A stretch of 51,381 nucleotides of DNA from an uncultured Acetatifactor sp. GTDB taxonomy: Bacteria > Bacillota > Clostridia > Lachnospirales > Lachnospiraceae. The stretch covers positions 1 to 51,381 of the forward strand of contig CAJUGT010000010.1 of assembly GCA_910586435.1 (NCBI GenBank), in the 5' to 3' direction. Every line of letters begins with the position of its first letter. Position 1 is the first letter of the stretch. Made by a program: the position numbers and the translations under genes. The notes under the pieces were generated by a model that had not been told where the DNA came from, ran no database searches, and saw only the letters and a program-made list of their open reading frames with translations. Shown piece by piece: positions 9,177 to 18,550 of this stretch.

Positions 9177-11555
9177 GTGAAGAAGGAAGAGAACTTACGG
9201 AATGAAGTAAGAAAAGTTCACATTTCAACCACGGGCGGCGGGGCTTTGGACGCACGGCGGGAGAATGGTTTTCGAGGGATTCATCAAATGCCTGCTTCGC
9301 CGTTTGCGGGAACAGTCTTGTCAGGGCTGACTTTTGACAGCATAACAGAAGCGGCGTATCTGATTGTGCTGGGTCTTTGCCTGTTGAAAAGTTCCTTTGA
9401 AACTACGCTGTTTTACCTCCCATGGCCCCCAAATTATGAAGCTATTGTTTTTATCATGGCATGTGGTGTGGTCATGCTCAGGGTGGGATATGTCAAAAGG
9501 TATGGGGGATTATATTGTCTCTTCTGCGCTGTGATGGGAATTGTATATAAATTATCATGGCAGCAGACGGAGTACAATTATTTATTCCTGCTGTATATTC
9601 CGGTACTTATCATCGGCGCCATGGGTATAGATTATAAGAAAATTCTGAAGGTAAGCTTCGTGATTAATCTTGCTACATTGGCAGTGGCCTTTCTGGGAAG
9701 CTGCTTTGGGGTGGTGAGAGATCTGGTCTATGAAATTGATTCCAGCCACAGGCATTCTTTTGGAATCATGTATACAACAGATTTTGCTGCCAGAATATTT
9801 TATCTTCTGCTGGTGGGCTGGGTACTGTATGAGAATGTCCATATAATTGTAAATCTTTCCGTAGTCATCTTTTCGGCATGGTTTATCTTTCGATTTTGCC
9901 AGGCCAAATGCGGTGAAATCATTCTTGTGCTGCTGGCTCTGTGTATATTGTATGAATATACGACACGAAAGGGAAAGTTGCGCAGCTGGCTGCCTGCGAG
10001 GATAATTGACCATTTATGTGTGTGGTGCGCGCCGATTTGCGCTGTGGGTATCATTCTCCTTTCTTTATTTTATGAGGAAAAGGTGAGTTGGATGTGTGGC
10101 CTTGATGGTATATTGACACAGAGGTTGAGTCTGTCCCATAAGGCTATGAACCAGTATGGCTTTACTTTATTTGGAACGGCCTTTGCCCAGGAGGGAAACG
10201 GAGGAACGACGGCATATAATTTTTTCTACAACTTCATTGACTCCTCCTATGTTTTAATACTGCTAAGATACGGCACGCTTGTCTTTATCATGTTTATGAC
10301 TTTATATATATACCAGGGCAGAATCGCTCTGAGGGAAGGTCGCCGCAGGCTTCTCCTGGCCGGAGCGCTGGTGGCGGTACACAGTGCCATTGAACATCAT
10401 ATGCCGGAGGTCAATTATAATATTTTCATTGTTCTTCCACTGGCTTCTTTTCATGCCTTACCAGGGAAAAGAGAGGAAGTGCCAATGAAAAAGGAGTGGG
10501 GACGGAGGTGGAAAACAATCCTGGCTGCAGTCCCCGGAATCGCATTATTGCTGCTGATTGCGCCTTCCGGGGTGGGGTATATCAGGACAGTTGTGTATTT
10601 GTTGGAATATTATCACTATGTGAATGGGATATATTTTGTGCTCTGGTGTCTTGTTATTGCAATTGCGGTATATGTGTTTCTGTATCATATACGTAAGATG
10701 CTCCTGTGCCATGGGAGAAAAGACATGCTCCGCAATGTGGCGGGCATATTGCTATCCGCAGCTGTTGTGCTGACCATTTTTGCCGTGTCAAAGGGGGTGC
10801 TCCGGGACAAATGGGCGGAATATTCGGCAACCATTCTAAACGAGAAAAAGATACTGGAAGAAATTTTTGAGTCTGGAGGAGAGGAAATTTCATTATATGT
10901 GTCAGATGTGCCAAGCCTGTATAAGGGAGAAGTAAGGGTGACTGACAGAATCCTTCCGGTGGAGGCTTGTGAGACAGAAGAAAATGTGGTCCTGATTACG
11001 CCAATTGAAACAGAGCTGAATCATCTGTTGGGGGCAGGATACCTTTTCGGTAAATTGTCCTCTGTCCACGGGGTCTATACAAACAGCCGGGAAGCGATAA
11101 AGGGCCTGGAATCACAGGGAATTGAAATGACGGATTATTACAATATTTACCGCCCCATAAATATGCAGGGGATGGCCGAGGCAAATGATTTGGAGATGAA
11201 TGAGAATGGCGGCCTGTTTTTGTCGGGAAGGGAAAAATCAATATACTATGGTCCGAGAATTTCCCTGAGCAAAGGCAGATATATTATCTCATTCGATGTG
11301 CAGCTGGAACGGGCAGACAGTTACGAACTTGCGGAGGCCAGAGTAACTTCGGATAATGGAAGAACCTGGTGGGAAGGAAAAGAAGTAACTTGGGCGGATT
11401 TTGATGAAGGCGGGCATGGCATCATCCAATTTGATATTAACTTTTGGTGTGATGTGAATAATGCGGAGTTCCTGCTGTTGGCCAATGAGCAGATAGACAT
11501 GTTTGTAAACGATATCCAATGCCGCAAGGTTGGCAACATAAAAGAAGAGGAATAA
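9177..11555 (+). CDS. Wzy/O-antigen-ligase-like membrane protein with C-terminal beta domain
   Basis: About 793 residues. From residue 60 to about 430 there are 10-12 membrane helices with the Wzy-type arrangement: a long outside loop with RLSLSHKAMNQYGFTLFG followed by IDSSYVLILLRYG. Two more helices lie around residues 450-530. A soluble tail of about 250 residues then ends in a beta-rich domain with YYGPRISLSKGRYIISFDV, like the tail of the 6075-7982 product. It probably polymerises or transfers lipid-linked units on the outer face, and the tail may bind glycan. The frame could be extended upstream into the epimerase gene, but AAGGAG at 9161-9166 places the start at TTG 9174 or GTG 9177. 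A second, smaller polymerase candidate is at 16010-17212. Confidence 0.7.
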   Translation: MKKEENLRNEVRKVHISTTGGGALDARRENGFRGIHQMPASPFAGTVLSGLTFDSITEAAYLIVLGLCLLKSSFETTLFYLPWPPNYEAIVFIMACGVVMLRVGYVKRYGGLYCLFCAVMGIVYKLSWQQTEYNYLFLLYIPVLIIGAMGIDYKKILKVSFVINLATLAVAFLGSCFGVVRDLVYEIDSSHRHSFGIMYTTDFAARIFYLLLVGWVLYENVHIIVNLSVVIFSAWFIFRFCQAKCGEIILVLLALCILYEYTTRKGKLRSWLPARIIDHLCVWCAPICAVGIILLSLFYEEKVSWMCGLDGILTQRLSLSHKAMNQYGFTLFGTAFAQEGNGGTTAYNFFYNFIDSSYVLILLRYGTLVFIMFMTLYIYQGRIALREGRRRLLLAGALVAVHSAIEHHMPEVNYNIFIVLPLASFHALPGKREEVPMKKEWGRRWKTILAAVPGIALLLLIAPSGVGYIRTVVYLLEYYHYVNGIYFVLWCLVIAIAVYVFLYHIRKMLLCHGRKDMLRNVAGILLSAAVVLTIFAVSKGVLRDKWAEYSATILNEKKILEEIFESGGEEISLYVSDVPSLYKGEVRVTDRILPVEACETEENVVLITPIETELNHLLGAGYLFGKLSSVHGVYTNSREAIKGLESQGIEMTDYYNIYRPINMQGMAEANDLEMNENGGLFLSGREKSIYYGPRISLSKGRYIISFDVQLERADSYELAEARVTSDNGRTWWEGKEVTWADFDEGGHGIIQFDINFWCDVNNAEFLLLANEQIDMFVNDIQCRKVGNIKEEE

Positions 11556-11560
11556 GTAAA

Positions 11561-12568
11561 ATGATTATAACAAAAACCCCATTCCGTATGTCTTTTTTCG
11601 GAGGCGGAACGGATATGCAGGAATATTTTACGGAAAATGAGGGAGCGGTGTTGTCAACTACCATTGATAAATACTGCTATGTAAATGTTCGGCACCTTCC
11701 GCGCTTTTTTGAATATGTTACAGAGCTTTCCTATTCAAAGACGGAGAGGGTGACATGCAATGATGATATTCAGCATCCGATGATACGAAATGCCATGAAT
11801 ATGTTGGATATGCAGGAAATCCGGCTGACTTATGAAGCGGATTTGCCTGCCAGGTCTGGATTGGGTACCAGCAGCTCTTTTGCTGTAGGAATGCTGAACG
11901 CGTTTTATGCGTTAAAGGGAAAATACGCGGATAAAAAGAAACTGGCAGATGAAGCAATTTATTTGGAGAGGACACTGTGCCGCGAAGCAGGCGGGTGGCA
12001 AGATCAGATTGCGGCATCTTATGGAGGCCTGAACCGCATTCAGTTTAACGCTGACGGATATGAGGTTTTTCCGATTATTATTTCTCCGGACAGGAAAAGT
12101 CAGCTCAATAAGAATTTGATGATGTTTTTTACCGGGTTTACCAGGTTTTCTTCGGATGTACAGAAGGCAAATGGGATTGGCATGAACCAGGACAGGAGCA
12201 GGATGTTGAGGGAAATGAGAAGCCTGGTCGATGATGCTGAGAAGATATTGACAAATAAAGAAACAGATTTAGATGAATTTGGTCATTTGCTGGACTATAC
12301 TTGGAACTTAAAAAAGAAGGCAGGTTCCGCGGTTTCCACGGAAAGCATAGACAGCTTGTATAGAAGAGGCATTGAGGCAGGAGCACTGGGAGGAAAGCTG
12401 CTGGGGGCGGGAGGAGGAGGATTCCTTATTTTTTACATAGAGCCGGACAGACAGGAGAACCTTAGAAAGGCCATGGAGAATCTTATGTATATTCCCTTTG
12501 CCTTTGAACAGGGAGGAACAAGAGTTATTCACTATACGCCGGAAATCTATTCTCCAAGAAAACTTTGA
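11561..12568 (+). CDS. hddA: D-glycero-alpha-D-manno-heptose 7-phosphate kinase (GHMP family)
   Basis: A 335-residue GHMP kinase. The N-terminus ITKTPFRMSFFGGGTD is characteristic of HddA-type heptose kinases. The ATP-binding motif LPARSGLGTSSSFAVG is at about residues 92-107 and the C-terminal GHMP motif KLLGAGGGGFLIFY at about 284-297. It phosphorylates D-glycero-D-manno-heptose 7-phosphate at C1 with ATP, the second step to GDP-heptose. The partners for the other steps are at 12632 (HddC-GmhB) and 19347 (GmhA). The start at 11561 is chosen over the longer frame from 11519 because it follows GAAGAGGAATAAG and gives the family N-terminus. It begins five bases after the preceding stop. A fucose-type kinase would be the alternative, but the neighbours argue for heptose. 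Confidence 0.9.
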   Translation: MIITKTPFRMSFFGGGTDMQEYFTENEGAVLSTTIDKYCYVNVRHLPRFFEYVTELSYSKTERVTCNDDIQHPMIRNAMNMLDMQEIRLTYEADLPARSGLGTSSSFAVGMLNAFYALKGKYADKKKLADEAIYLERTLCREAGGWQDQIAASYGGLNRIQFNADGYEVFPIIISPDRKSQLNKNLMMFFTGFTRFSSDVQKANGIGMNQDRSRMLREMRSLVDDAEKILTNKETDLDEFGHLLDYTWNLKKKAGSAVSTESIDSLYRRGIEAGALGGKLLGAGGGGFLIFYIEPDRQENLRKAMENLMYIPFAFEQGGTRVIHYTPEIYSPRKL

Positions 12569-12577
12569 AAGGAAAAG

Positions 12578-12621
12578 CGCAATGAAGCACATTGCGGAAC
12601 AAGTTCCCATAAATGGGAACT
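12578..12621 (+). other. Two short hairpins before the hddC-gmhB start
   Basis: CGCAAT (12578-12583) pairs with ATTGCG (12591-12596), and AGTTCCCAT (12602-12610) pairs with ATGGGAACT (12613-12621) around a two-base centre. The second ends ten bases before the ATG at 12632, where no strong Shine-Dalgarno is visible. Almost the same layout occurs at 37599-37636 before the RNA-repair gene. Confidence 0.6.
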
Positions 12622-12631
12622 GGGATAGAAA

Positions 12632-13915
12632 ATGAAAACAGTGATTATGGCAGGGGGCAGAGGGACCAGAATTTCTTCCGTGGCATCGGATATTCCAAAG
12701 CCCATGATTCAGATAGAAGGCAAACCTGTGCTGGAGCATGAGATCAGATGTCTGTGCGATCAGGGATACAGGGATATTTTAATAACGGTAAGCCATTTGG
12801 GACAGGCTATCATGGACTATTTTGGTGATGGAAGCGGCTTTGGGGCAAAGATAGAATATTATTATGAAAAGGAGCCCTTGGGTACGGCAGGGGCATTATA
12901 TAGGATTTCGGACAAACTGTCAGAGGAGTTCTTGCTGTTGAACGCAGATTCTATTTTTGATGTGGACTTTAATCGCTTTGTGGCTTATCACAGAGAAAAG
13001 GGAGGACTTGTTACCATATTTACGCATCCAAATAGTCATCCCTATGACAGTGGGCTTGTGATTGCGGACCAAAATGGCGCAGTAGAGAGATGGCTTACGA
13101 AAGAGGAACCAAGGCCAAAGTGGTATCACAACAGAGTAAATGCCGGATTGCATGTGATAAGCAAAAAGCTGATTGTGGAGACACAAGGATTTTCTGACGG
13201 GAGTAAAATTGATCTTGACAGAAATTTGCTCAAGCCTCTGGCAGGAACAGGGAAAATGTTTTGTTATGATAGCCCAGAATATGTGAAAGATATGGGAACT
13301 CCCCAGCGATTTGAAAGTGTGTGCCGTGATTTTCGGAAGGGAAGGGTTGAGGCGAAAAACCTGCGGAACAGACAAAAGGCAGTTTTTCTGGACCGGGATG
13401 GAACCATTAACAAATATGTAGGCTTTTTGCGTGACATAAATGACTTTGTGTTATTGGATGGTGTGGGCAAAGCCATTCAGATTATGAATTCCCTGGGATA
13501 TTTGGTCATTGTGGTAACGAACCAGCCTGTGATAGCAAGGGGAGAAGTCTCAGTGGAAGAGCTTGCGAACATTCATTATAAAATGGAGACATTGCTGGGA
13601 TTGGAGGGGGCATATCTTGACGCCATATACTATTGTCCCCATCACCCTCATAAGGGATATGAGGGTGAAATTGCAGAGTTAAAAATAGAATGCAGTTGCC
13701 GAAAGCCAAAACCTGGAATGCTGATGAAAGCAGCGGAAGATTTTAATATTGATTTGAGTAAATCCTGGATGGTGGGGGACGGCGAAAATGATATAAGGGC
13801 AGGCTGTGCCGCAGGCTGCAAAACAGTGTATGTGGGATCATTAGGGGAAGACTTTGGACAGGAAATGACAGTTTCCAGTTTATTACAGTTTGCGGAAGCC
13901 TGTTTGAAAGAATAA
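12632..13915 (+). CDS. Fused heptose-1-phosphate nucleotidyltransferase and heptose-bisphosphate phosphatase
   Basis: A 427-residue two-domain protein. Residues 1-235 are a nucleotidyltransferase with MAGGRGTR and IPKPMIQI, LLLNADSIFD for metal and sugar phosphate, and KDMGTPQRF near the end, as in HddC. Residues 245-425 are a HAD phosphatase of the histidinol-phosphatase/GmhB type: FLDRDGTIN (nucleophile and acid Asp), VVTNQP, the zinc-loop residues CPHHP and CSCRKPKPG, and WMVGDGENDI. Together they would remove the C7 phosphate of the heptose 1,7-bisphosphate and then couple the 1-phosphate to a nucleotide. GDP is inferred because the kinase neighbour is HddA-like. In several pathways the two activities are separate proteins; the fusion places consecutive steps on one chain. 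Confidence 0.9.
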   Translation: MKTVIMAGGRGTRISSVASDIPKPMIQIEGKPVLEHEIRCLCDQGYRDILITVSHLGQAIMDYFGDGSGFGAKIEYYYEKEPLGTAGALYRISDKLSEEFLLLNADSIFDVDFNRFVAYHREKGGLVTIFTHPNSHPYDSGLVIADQNGAVERWLTKEEPRPKWYHNRVNAGLHVISKKLIVETQGFSDGSKIDLDRNLLKPLAGTGKMFCYDSPEYVKDMGTPQRFESVCRDFRKGRVEAKNLRNRQKAVFLDRDGTINKYVGFLRDINDFVLLDGVGKAIQIMNSLGYLVIVVTNQPVIARGEVSVEELANIHYKMETLLGLEGAYLDAIYYCPHHPHKGYEGEIAELKIECSCRKPKPGMLMKAAEDFNIDLSKSWMVGDGENDIRAGCAAGCKTVYVGSLGEDFGQEMTVSSLLQFAEACLKE

Positions 13916-13979
13916 TAGAAAGCCGTCAATGAGGCACAGGTAACAGGAAATAAAACGGAACAATATTTGGGGGAAACAA

Positions 13980-14807
13980 ATGAGAGAAACGGCGGTTATC
14001 TTATTAAATTATATGAGTTGGGAAGATACGCTGGCAGAGATGAAATTGCTCAGAGAGCGTCTTGGTATTTTGTATGAGGATATGATTGTAATTGACAACG
14101 CTTCGCCAAACGAATCGGCAAATCAACTGTCCCATGGAGCACAACGGCTCGGATACGTCTTTCTGAAAGCCCCAGGAAACGGAGGCTATGCTTCGGGGAA
14201 TAATATCGGATTGCGGTATGCGTTGGAGAAAGGGTATCGCTATGGATGGATATTAAATAACGATATTCTTGTGGAGGATGGAGATATTCTCAAGAAGTTA
14301 ATCCATGTGCTGGAATCCGGGCAGGATATTGCCGTTGTAAATCCGGATATCTATTCTCCCAAAGGGCATCTGTATAATAGGGATTCTGTGCGACCATCCC
14401 TGTTTTATCAGACCCTTGGCGCATTTCTCTATATACCCCTGGGACGCCGTATTAAAGATATGGGGGGATATGCGTACATATATCGTCCTCAGGGGTGCTG
14501 TATGCTGTTGGAATTGAAAAAATGCGCGCAGGCAGACTTTTTGGATGAAAATACGTTCCTGTATTTTGAAGAGAACATTCTGGCAGAAAGGCTTTTGAGA
14601 AAAGGCTATTACTGTGCGTGTTGTACCAGTGCCAGAGTGATTCACAATACTTCTAAAACCGTGAGAACGCAATTGCAGAAAAAACAACTGGGGCAGATTA
14701 AACGTACCAGTTATGAGTATTACCTGAAAGAATATTTGCGCTATAACAAATGGAAGCGCAAGTATTGTGAGATATTTTATCGGTTGAAATGTTTGATTCT
14801 GGATTAG
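13980..14807 (+). CDS. GT2 family glycosyltransferase (rhamnosyltransferase-like)
   Basis: A 275-residue GT-A enzyme of family GT2 (PF00535). It opens with VILLNYMSWEDT, keeps the nucleotide-binding VIDNASPN near residue 40, GNGGYASGNNIGLRY near 67, and NND at about 98-100 in the DxD position. The region near 175-195 (CCMLLELKKC, FLYFEENILAERL) is typical of rhamnosyltransferase-like GT2 enzymes. There are no membrane segments. The donor sugar is not determined by the sequence. GGGGGAAAC precedes ATG 13980, and the gene ends three bases before the next start, so it belongs to the same transcript as the GT4 gene that follows. Confidence 0.88.
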   Translation: MRETAVILLNYMSWEDTLAEMKLLRERLGILYEDMIVIDNASPNESANQLSHGAQRLGYVFLKAPGNGGYASGNNIGLRYALEKGYRYGWILNNDILVEDGDILKKLIHVLESGQDIAVVNPDIYSPKGHLYNRDSVRPSLFYQTLGAFLYIPLGRRIKDMGGYAYIYRPQGCCMLLELKKCAQADFLDENTFLYFEENILAERLLRKGYYCACCTSARVIHNTSKTVRTQLQKKQLGQIKRTSYEYYLKEYLRYNKWKRKYCEIFYRLKCLILD

Positions 14808-14810
14808 GAT

Positions 14811-16046
14811 ATGGGGAGTGGTAAGAAATTGATAAATGTATTGTATATTTCTATGGTTCTGCCCTATCATGATGTCGCAAGCGGTGGGGGGAAGACGTTT
14901 TATCATTATATTAAGGGAATTCAGGATGCGCCGGATTTTCATGTGACGCTGCTGGCAAAACAGCTGCCCGGAGAGACATTTGATTCTGTCAACCTGAATA
15001 AAGCAGACTTTCATGCATTGACAAATCCTGAACTTTCCATCAAAGCGCCATGGCTGGCAGTGTCAGAACTATGGTCGAAACTGAATCCTTTTCGCAAATA
15101 TGGCAATACATTGAGGGAATCCATATATCGTCAGATAAGAAAGTACCTCCGCGCAATGACTCCCATGGAAGTGGACGTGATTGTTTTGGAGTTTACAGAG
15201 ATGGTCCTTATGGCTCCGGAAATCAAAAAAATGTTCCCGGGGGCCGTCATTTTTGCCTCGGAGCATGATGTCACTTTCTTAGGTCAGCAAAGGGCATATG
15301 AGACGGCAAAAAACTATTTAAGGAAGCTTTTGCTGTCTGTACGGTATAAAGTTCGGAAAAAGAATGAATTGTACGCATTGAGGTATTGTGATGTAGTAAT
15401 GCCGCATAATCCAAAGGATCAGAAGCTGCTCACGGACAATGGTGTGCCAAAGGAGAAGACATTTGTACTTACGCCCTATTTTTACAGCAAGCCTGTTTTA
15501 CGGCAGGTAAGCGGCAGAGACATTTTATTTTATGGCGCCATGGGACGAGCCGAGAATTGTGAAGCGGTTCTTTGGTTCCTGGACAGAGTTATGCCAAGGC
15601 TTTCTGATTTGGATGTTCGGTTTGTGGTTTTGGGGGCCAATCCCCGGCAGTGTATATTGGACCGTCAGTCAGAGAACGTGATTGTGACAGGTTTTGTAGA
15701 AGACATTTCCCCTTATTTTGAAACCTGCATGTGTATGGTAGTTCCGCTGCAAAACGGCGCAGGAATTAAGATTAAGGTTTTGGAGGCCCTGGCGGCGGGA
15801 ATACCGGTATTGACCAATCAGATAGGAATAGAAGGAATTGCTGCCAGAGCAGGACAGGAGTATCTTCACTGTGAACTGCCGGAGGAATATGAAAGAGATA
15901 TACGCGCAATGTTGGATGGCAGTATGGATTTGCAGGAAATGTCGAGTAATGCCGTAAAGTTTATGAGAGAGAATTATAATTTGGAACAGGCTTTGGAGGA
16001 TTATAAGCATTGTATGAGAGAGACAGTTTTAAACAAAAGTATCTGA
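14811..16046 (+). CDS. GT4-type glycosyltransferase
   Basis: A 411-residue GT-B glycosyltransferase. The N-terminal domain has the glycine-rich SGGGKTFYHYIKG at about residues 23-35. The C-terminal Rossmann fold carries ILFYGAMGRAENCEAVLWF and CMVVPLQNGAGIKIKVLEALAAGIPV, the variant of the E-x7-E region seen in GT4 enzymes that modify O-units and mycobacterial-type glycans. It is cytoplasmic and likely adds a sugar to the lipid-linked intermediate. ATG 14811 has AGGAT very close; TTG 14829, with GGGGAG upstream, is an alternative start that removes six residues. Its 3' end overlaps the following polymerase candidate by 37 bases. Confidence 0.85.
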   Translation: MGSGKKLINVLYISMVLPYHDVASGGGKTFYHYIKGIQDAPDFHVTLLAKQLPGETFDSVNLNKADFHALTNPELSIKAPWLAVSELWSKLNPFRKYGNTLRESIYRQIRKYLRAMTPMEVDVIVLEFTEMVLMAPEIKKMFPGAVIFASEHDVTFLGQQRAYETAKNYLRKLLLSVRYKVRKKNELYALRYCDVVMPHNPKDQKLLTDNGVPKEKTFVLTPYFYSKPVLRQVSGRDILFYGAMGRAENCEAVLWFLDRVMPRLSDLDVRFVVLGANPRQCILDRQSENVIVTGFVEDISPYFETCMCMVVPLQNGAGIKIKVLEALAAGIPVLTNQIGIEGIAARAGQEYLHCELPEEYERDIRAMLDGSMDLQEMSSNAVKFMRENYNLEQALEDYKHCMRETVLNKSI

Positions 16047-17212
16047 CACGAGGGGCAATTACGGCGCGGGCGGATTACAACAGGTCATTCTTTTATCTGG
16101 CGTATACGCTGTATTTTGTAGCGGATTATGTGGAATTGTACACATCCGTAAGCGCTCAGGGGCTGTTGAAGTTCCTGCATTTGTGCAAATATGGCTCCTA
16201 TGGCATTTTCCTTGGGATTGTCATGTGTGGACTTTTGGCAGGTAAAAAGACTCCTACCCTGAAGACGCTGGGCTGGCTGATTTTGTTGGCTGCGATTGTG
16301 TATCAGGTGGTGATTCATAAATCCAACTCCGTCATGATGGTTCTGATTATCAGTTTTGCCTTCGGAGAGGATGACATTCGGGAATTTGCGGTATGGAATC
16401 TATGGATGAATGTAATCATGTACACTTTGACGCTGCTTGCGGTGCCTGCGGGGTTGAGTGAGAACGTGCTGTGGACGGATGACCCAAAACTTGGGGTTAT
16501 GCGTGTCCGGAATTCTCTTGGGTTTAATTATCCCGGGCAGCTGGCAATGTCTCTTACGCCCATAGTTTTCTTATACTATTATCTGCGGGATCGGAAGATA
16601 ACCATATTTGAGAATATCTTCTGGGTGGTAATTCTGGGAATGGCATTTGCGTTCAGCCAGACAATTATGCCAATTCTTGTGGCCATTGGTTTTATTGTAT
16701 TTTTTAATATTGCCAACATAAGAGAGAAAGTAAACAATTCCGGAAGAGAACAGAAGAAGCGTTTCATTCCTTATATTGCATATATTTGCGCGGGAGCCAC
16801 CTTTTTGTTGACTTGGCTTTATGACAGGGGAGTTTCTATTGCGGTGGTGGTAAATTCTCTGATTTCGGGCAGGCTGCACTTGAATTGGGAAGGGGTCCGG
16901 CATTTTGGCATTACTCTTTTTGGGTCAGGATATAAAAACGGCACCTCTCTTGGGTGGTACCTATATTTGGATTCTGAATATTTTTATATGATAATCTCAA
17001 ACGGTATCCTGTATACTTTGGCTGCTCTGTGGATGTGGAAGGCTGTAATCGAATGGTCTGTCAGGAAAAATGACAGGGTGATGACGTTGATATTCTGCTT
17101 TATGGCCGTAAACGCCATTGTCAACAACGGTATTTTTAACCTTTTGTTTTTACCCTTTATTATTGTTCTGTATCCATCGGTGGAGCACAAATTAATGAAA
17201 TATAGTACATAA
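16010..17212 (+). CDS. Wzy-type polysaccharide polymerase candidate
   Basis: A 400-residue integral membrane protein with about 10-11 helices and a large outside loop late in the chain: SGRLHLNWEGVRHFGITLFG followed by YLDSEYFYMIISNG. That loop layout is shared by O-antigen and capsule polymerases and by the larger protein at 9177-11555. It would join lipid-linked repeat units on the outer face of the membrane. Sequence conservation in Wzy is low, so the call rests on topology and locus position. The start at 16010 overlaps the end of the GT4 gene; GGAGG lies about 13 bases upstream, slightly far, so a later start is possible. Confidence 0.75.
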   Translation: MYERDSFKQKYLTRGAITARADYNRSFFYLAYTLYFVADYVELYTSVSAQGLLKFLHLCKYGSYGIFLGIVMCGLLAGKKTPTLKTLGWLILLAAIVYQVVIHKSNSVMMVLIISFAFGEDDIREFAVWNLWMNVIMYTLTLLAVPAGLSENVLWTDDPKLGVMRVRNSLGFNYPGQLAMSLTPIVFLYYYLRDRKITIFENIFWVVILGMAFAFSQTIMPILVAIGFIVFFNIANIREKVNNSGREQKKRFIPYIAYICAGATFLLTWLYDRGVSIAVVVNSLISGRLHLNWEGVRHFGITLFGSGYKNGTSLGWYLYLDSEYFYMIISNGILYTLAALWMWKAVIEWSVRKNDRVMTLIFCFMAVNAIVNNGIFNLLFLPFIIVLYPSVEHKLMKYST

Positions 17213-17224
17213 GGAGAGTTGATA

Positions 17225-18538
17225 ATGAAGATTTTGTATTTGACAACATTGCTTAAGATGACATGGGAAGAGCGCAAAAGTAAAAAAGCGATTATTATCG
17301 TTGTACTTTGCGTTGTATTTATGTCGATTGCGGGGGTGATGGCTATCCGGAAAGGCGTTTCCGAGCGGAAAACGGAATTGGCGGAGTACCAAATTGCATG
17401 TACCAATTATGAAAAGAATCTGACAGAAATGGAAACTTCTCTCGCCGCCCTTCAGGCTAACAAAGAAACGCTGCAGACTCAATATGACACACAAAAAGAA
17501 TACTGTGAGGAATCCATTTATATGAAGATGGATGGTAATGCCTTTTATCAGGGGGATATTCGATACTCCATTACGACATCGTCCAATCTTGGATATTTGA
17601 ACAGTGCATTGATGGGATATATTAATGGCACAGCGTTTCGAGAGAGTCTTGCCAAACAGTTTGGAAAAACGGATAGTACCTATTTAAAGGAAATTATTAT
17701 TTGCTCGGCCTCTAATAATGTCTTATTGATTACAGTTTATCATTATGATAAAGAATTGGCAGAGCAGTTGTTGGAACTCGTGGATAAGACACTTAGCAAA
17801 TATGTTCCAACCATTGAAAAGACACATGGTGAATTTACATTAACGTTAATGGAGCAGTCCGTTTCCGAAAAGGCTGATATCGCTATTGTAAATACACAGA
17901 ACAGCGCGCTTAATAGCCTTCGTACCTATACCTCGTCCCTGGCGGATGCGAAGAACTCAATTTCAAAAAAGGAGCGGGATATTGAGTTTTATAAGGAGGA
18001 AAACCTTCCGGAAGAAGTGTTCCCGTTCTCAGTTATGGAAATGATCAAAAGAGAAGCCGCTTTTATGGTCATGGGTATCATTCTGGGAATTTGTCTGTTG
18101 GTATTCCGCATGTTTTTGCGGGTAATGTTGGGCAAGACAATTTCTAATTCAGATTATTTTGCGTCGCTGAACTTAAATGTTTTAGGTGACTACAGAGAGA
18201 AGACACAAGAAGAACTTACGGCCGAAAAAATTCAACGGCAGATTAGTTTATATACAATCCGGTTTCAGGCCCAGGATATATATCTGAATGATTTGACTCA
18301 GGATAATTTCTCCAAAACCTTTCTGGAACAGTATCAAGGCAGCCAGGAACAGGGAGCGGTAATTTCCTGTGCGGAGCCAGGGGAAAGTGAAGAGCTGGTT
18401 CAACGGAATATGATACAGAGCGGAAATATACTGTTTGTGATCAGATTTGGTGAAACTACTTATGAGAGATTTGAGGAATTGTATAACATTTGCAGGCAGT
18501 TTGATTTGAAGGTGGTTGGTGTGATTGTGGCAAAATAA
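17225..18538 (+). CDS. Wzz-like chain-length protein with degenerate kinase-like tail
   Basis: A 437-residue protein with membrane helices at about 22-42 and 281-300, an outside region between them with coiled-coil stretches (residues 55-90 and 225-265), and a cytoplasmic tail. This is the polysaccharide co-polymerase layout (Wzz/YveK, PF02706-like). The tail from about 310 to the end reads like the last strands of a bacterial tyrosine kinase or MinD-type ATPase, ending in NILFVIRFGETTYERFEELY and LKVVGVIVAK, but it has no Walker A motif and no tyrosine-rich end, so it is unlikely to be a kinase. It should set polymer length together with the Wzy protein encoded just upstream. The start is ATG 17225 behind AAGGAGAG. 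Confidence 0.8.
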   Translation: MKILYLTTLLKMTWEERKSKKAIIIVVLCVVFMSIAGVMAIRKGVSERKTELAEYQIACTNYEKNLTEMETSLAALQANKETLQTQYDTQKEYCEESIYMKMDGNAFYQGDIRYSITTSSNLGYLNSALMGYINGTAFRESLAKQFGKTDSTYLKEIIICSASNNVLLITVYHYDKELAEQLLELVDKTLSKYVPTIEKTHGEFTLTLMEQSVSEKADIAIVNTQNSALNSLRTYTSSLADAKNSISKKERDIEFYKEENLPEEVFPFSVMEMIKREAAFMVMGIILGICLLVFRMFLRVMLGKTISNSDYFASLNLNVLGDYREKTQEELTAEKIQRQISLYTIRFQAQDIYLNDLTQDNFSKTFLEQYQGSQEQGAVISCAEPGESEELVQRNMIQSGNILFVIRFGETTYERFEELYNICRQFDLKVVGVIVAK

Positions 18539-18550
18539 CCAGGATACTAT

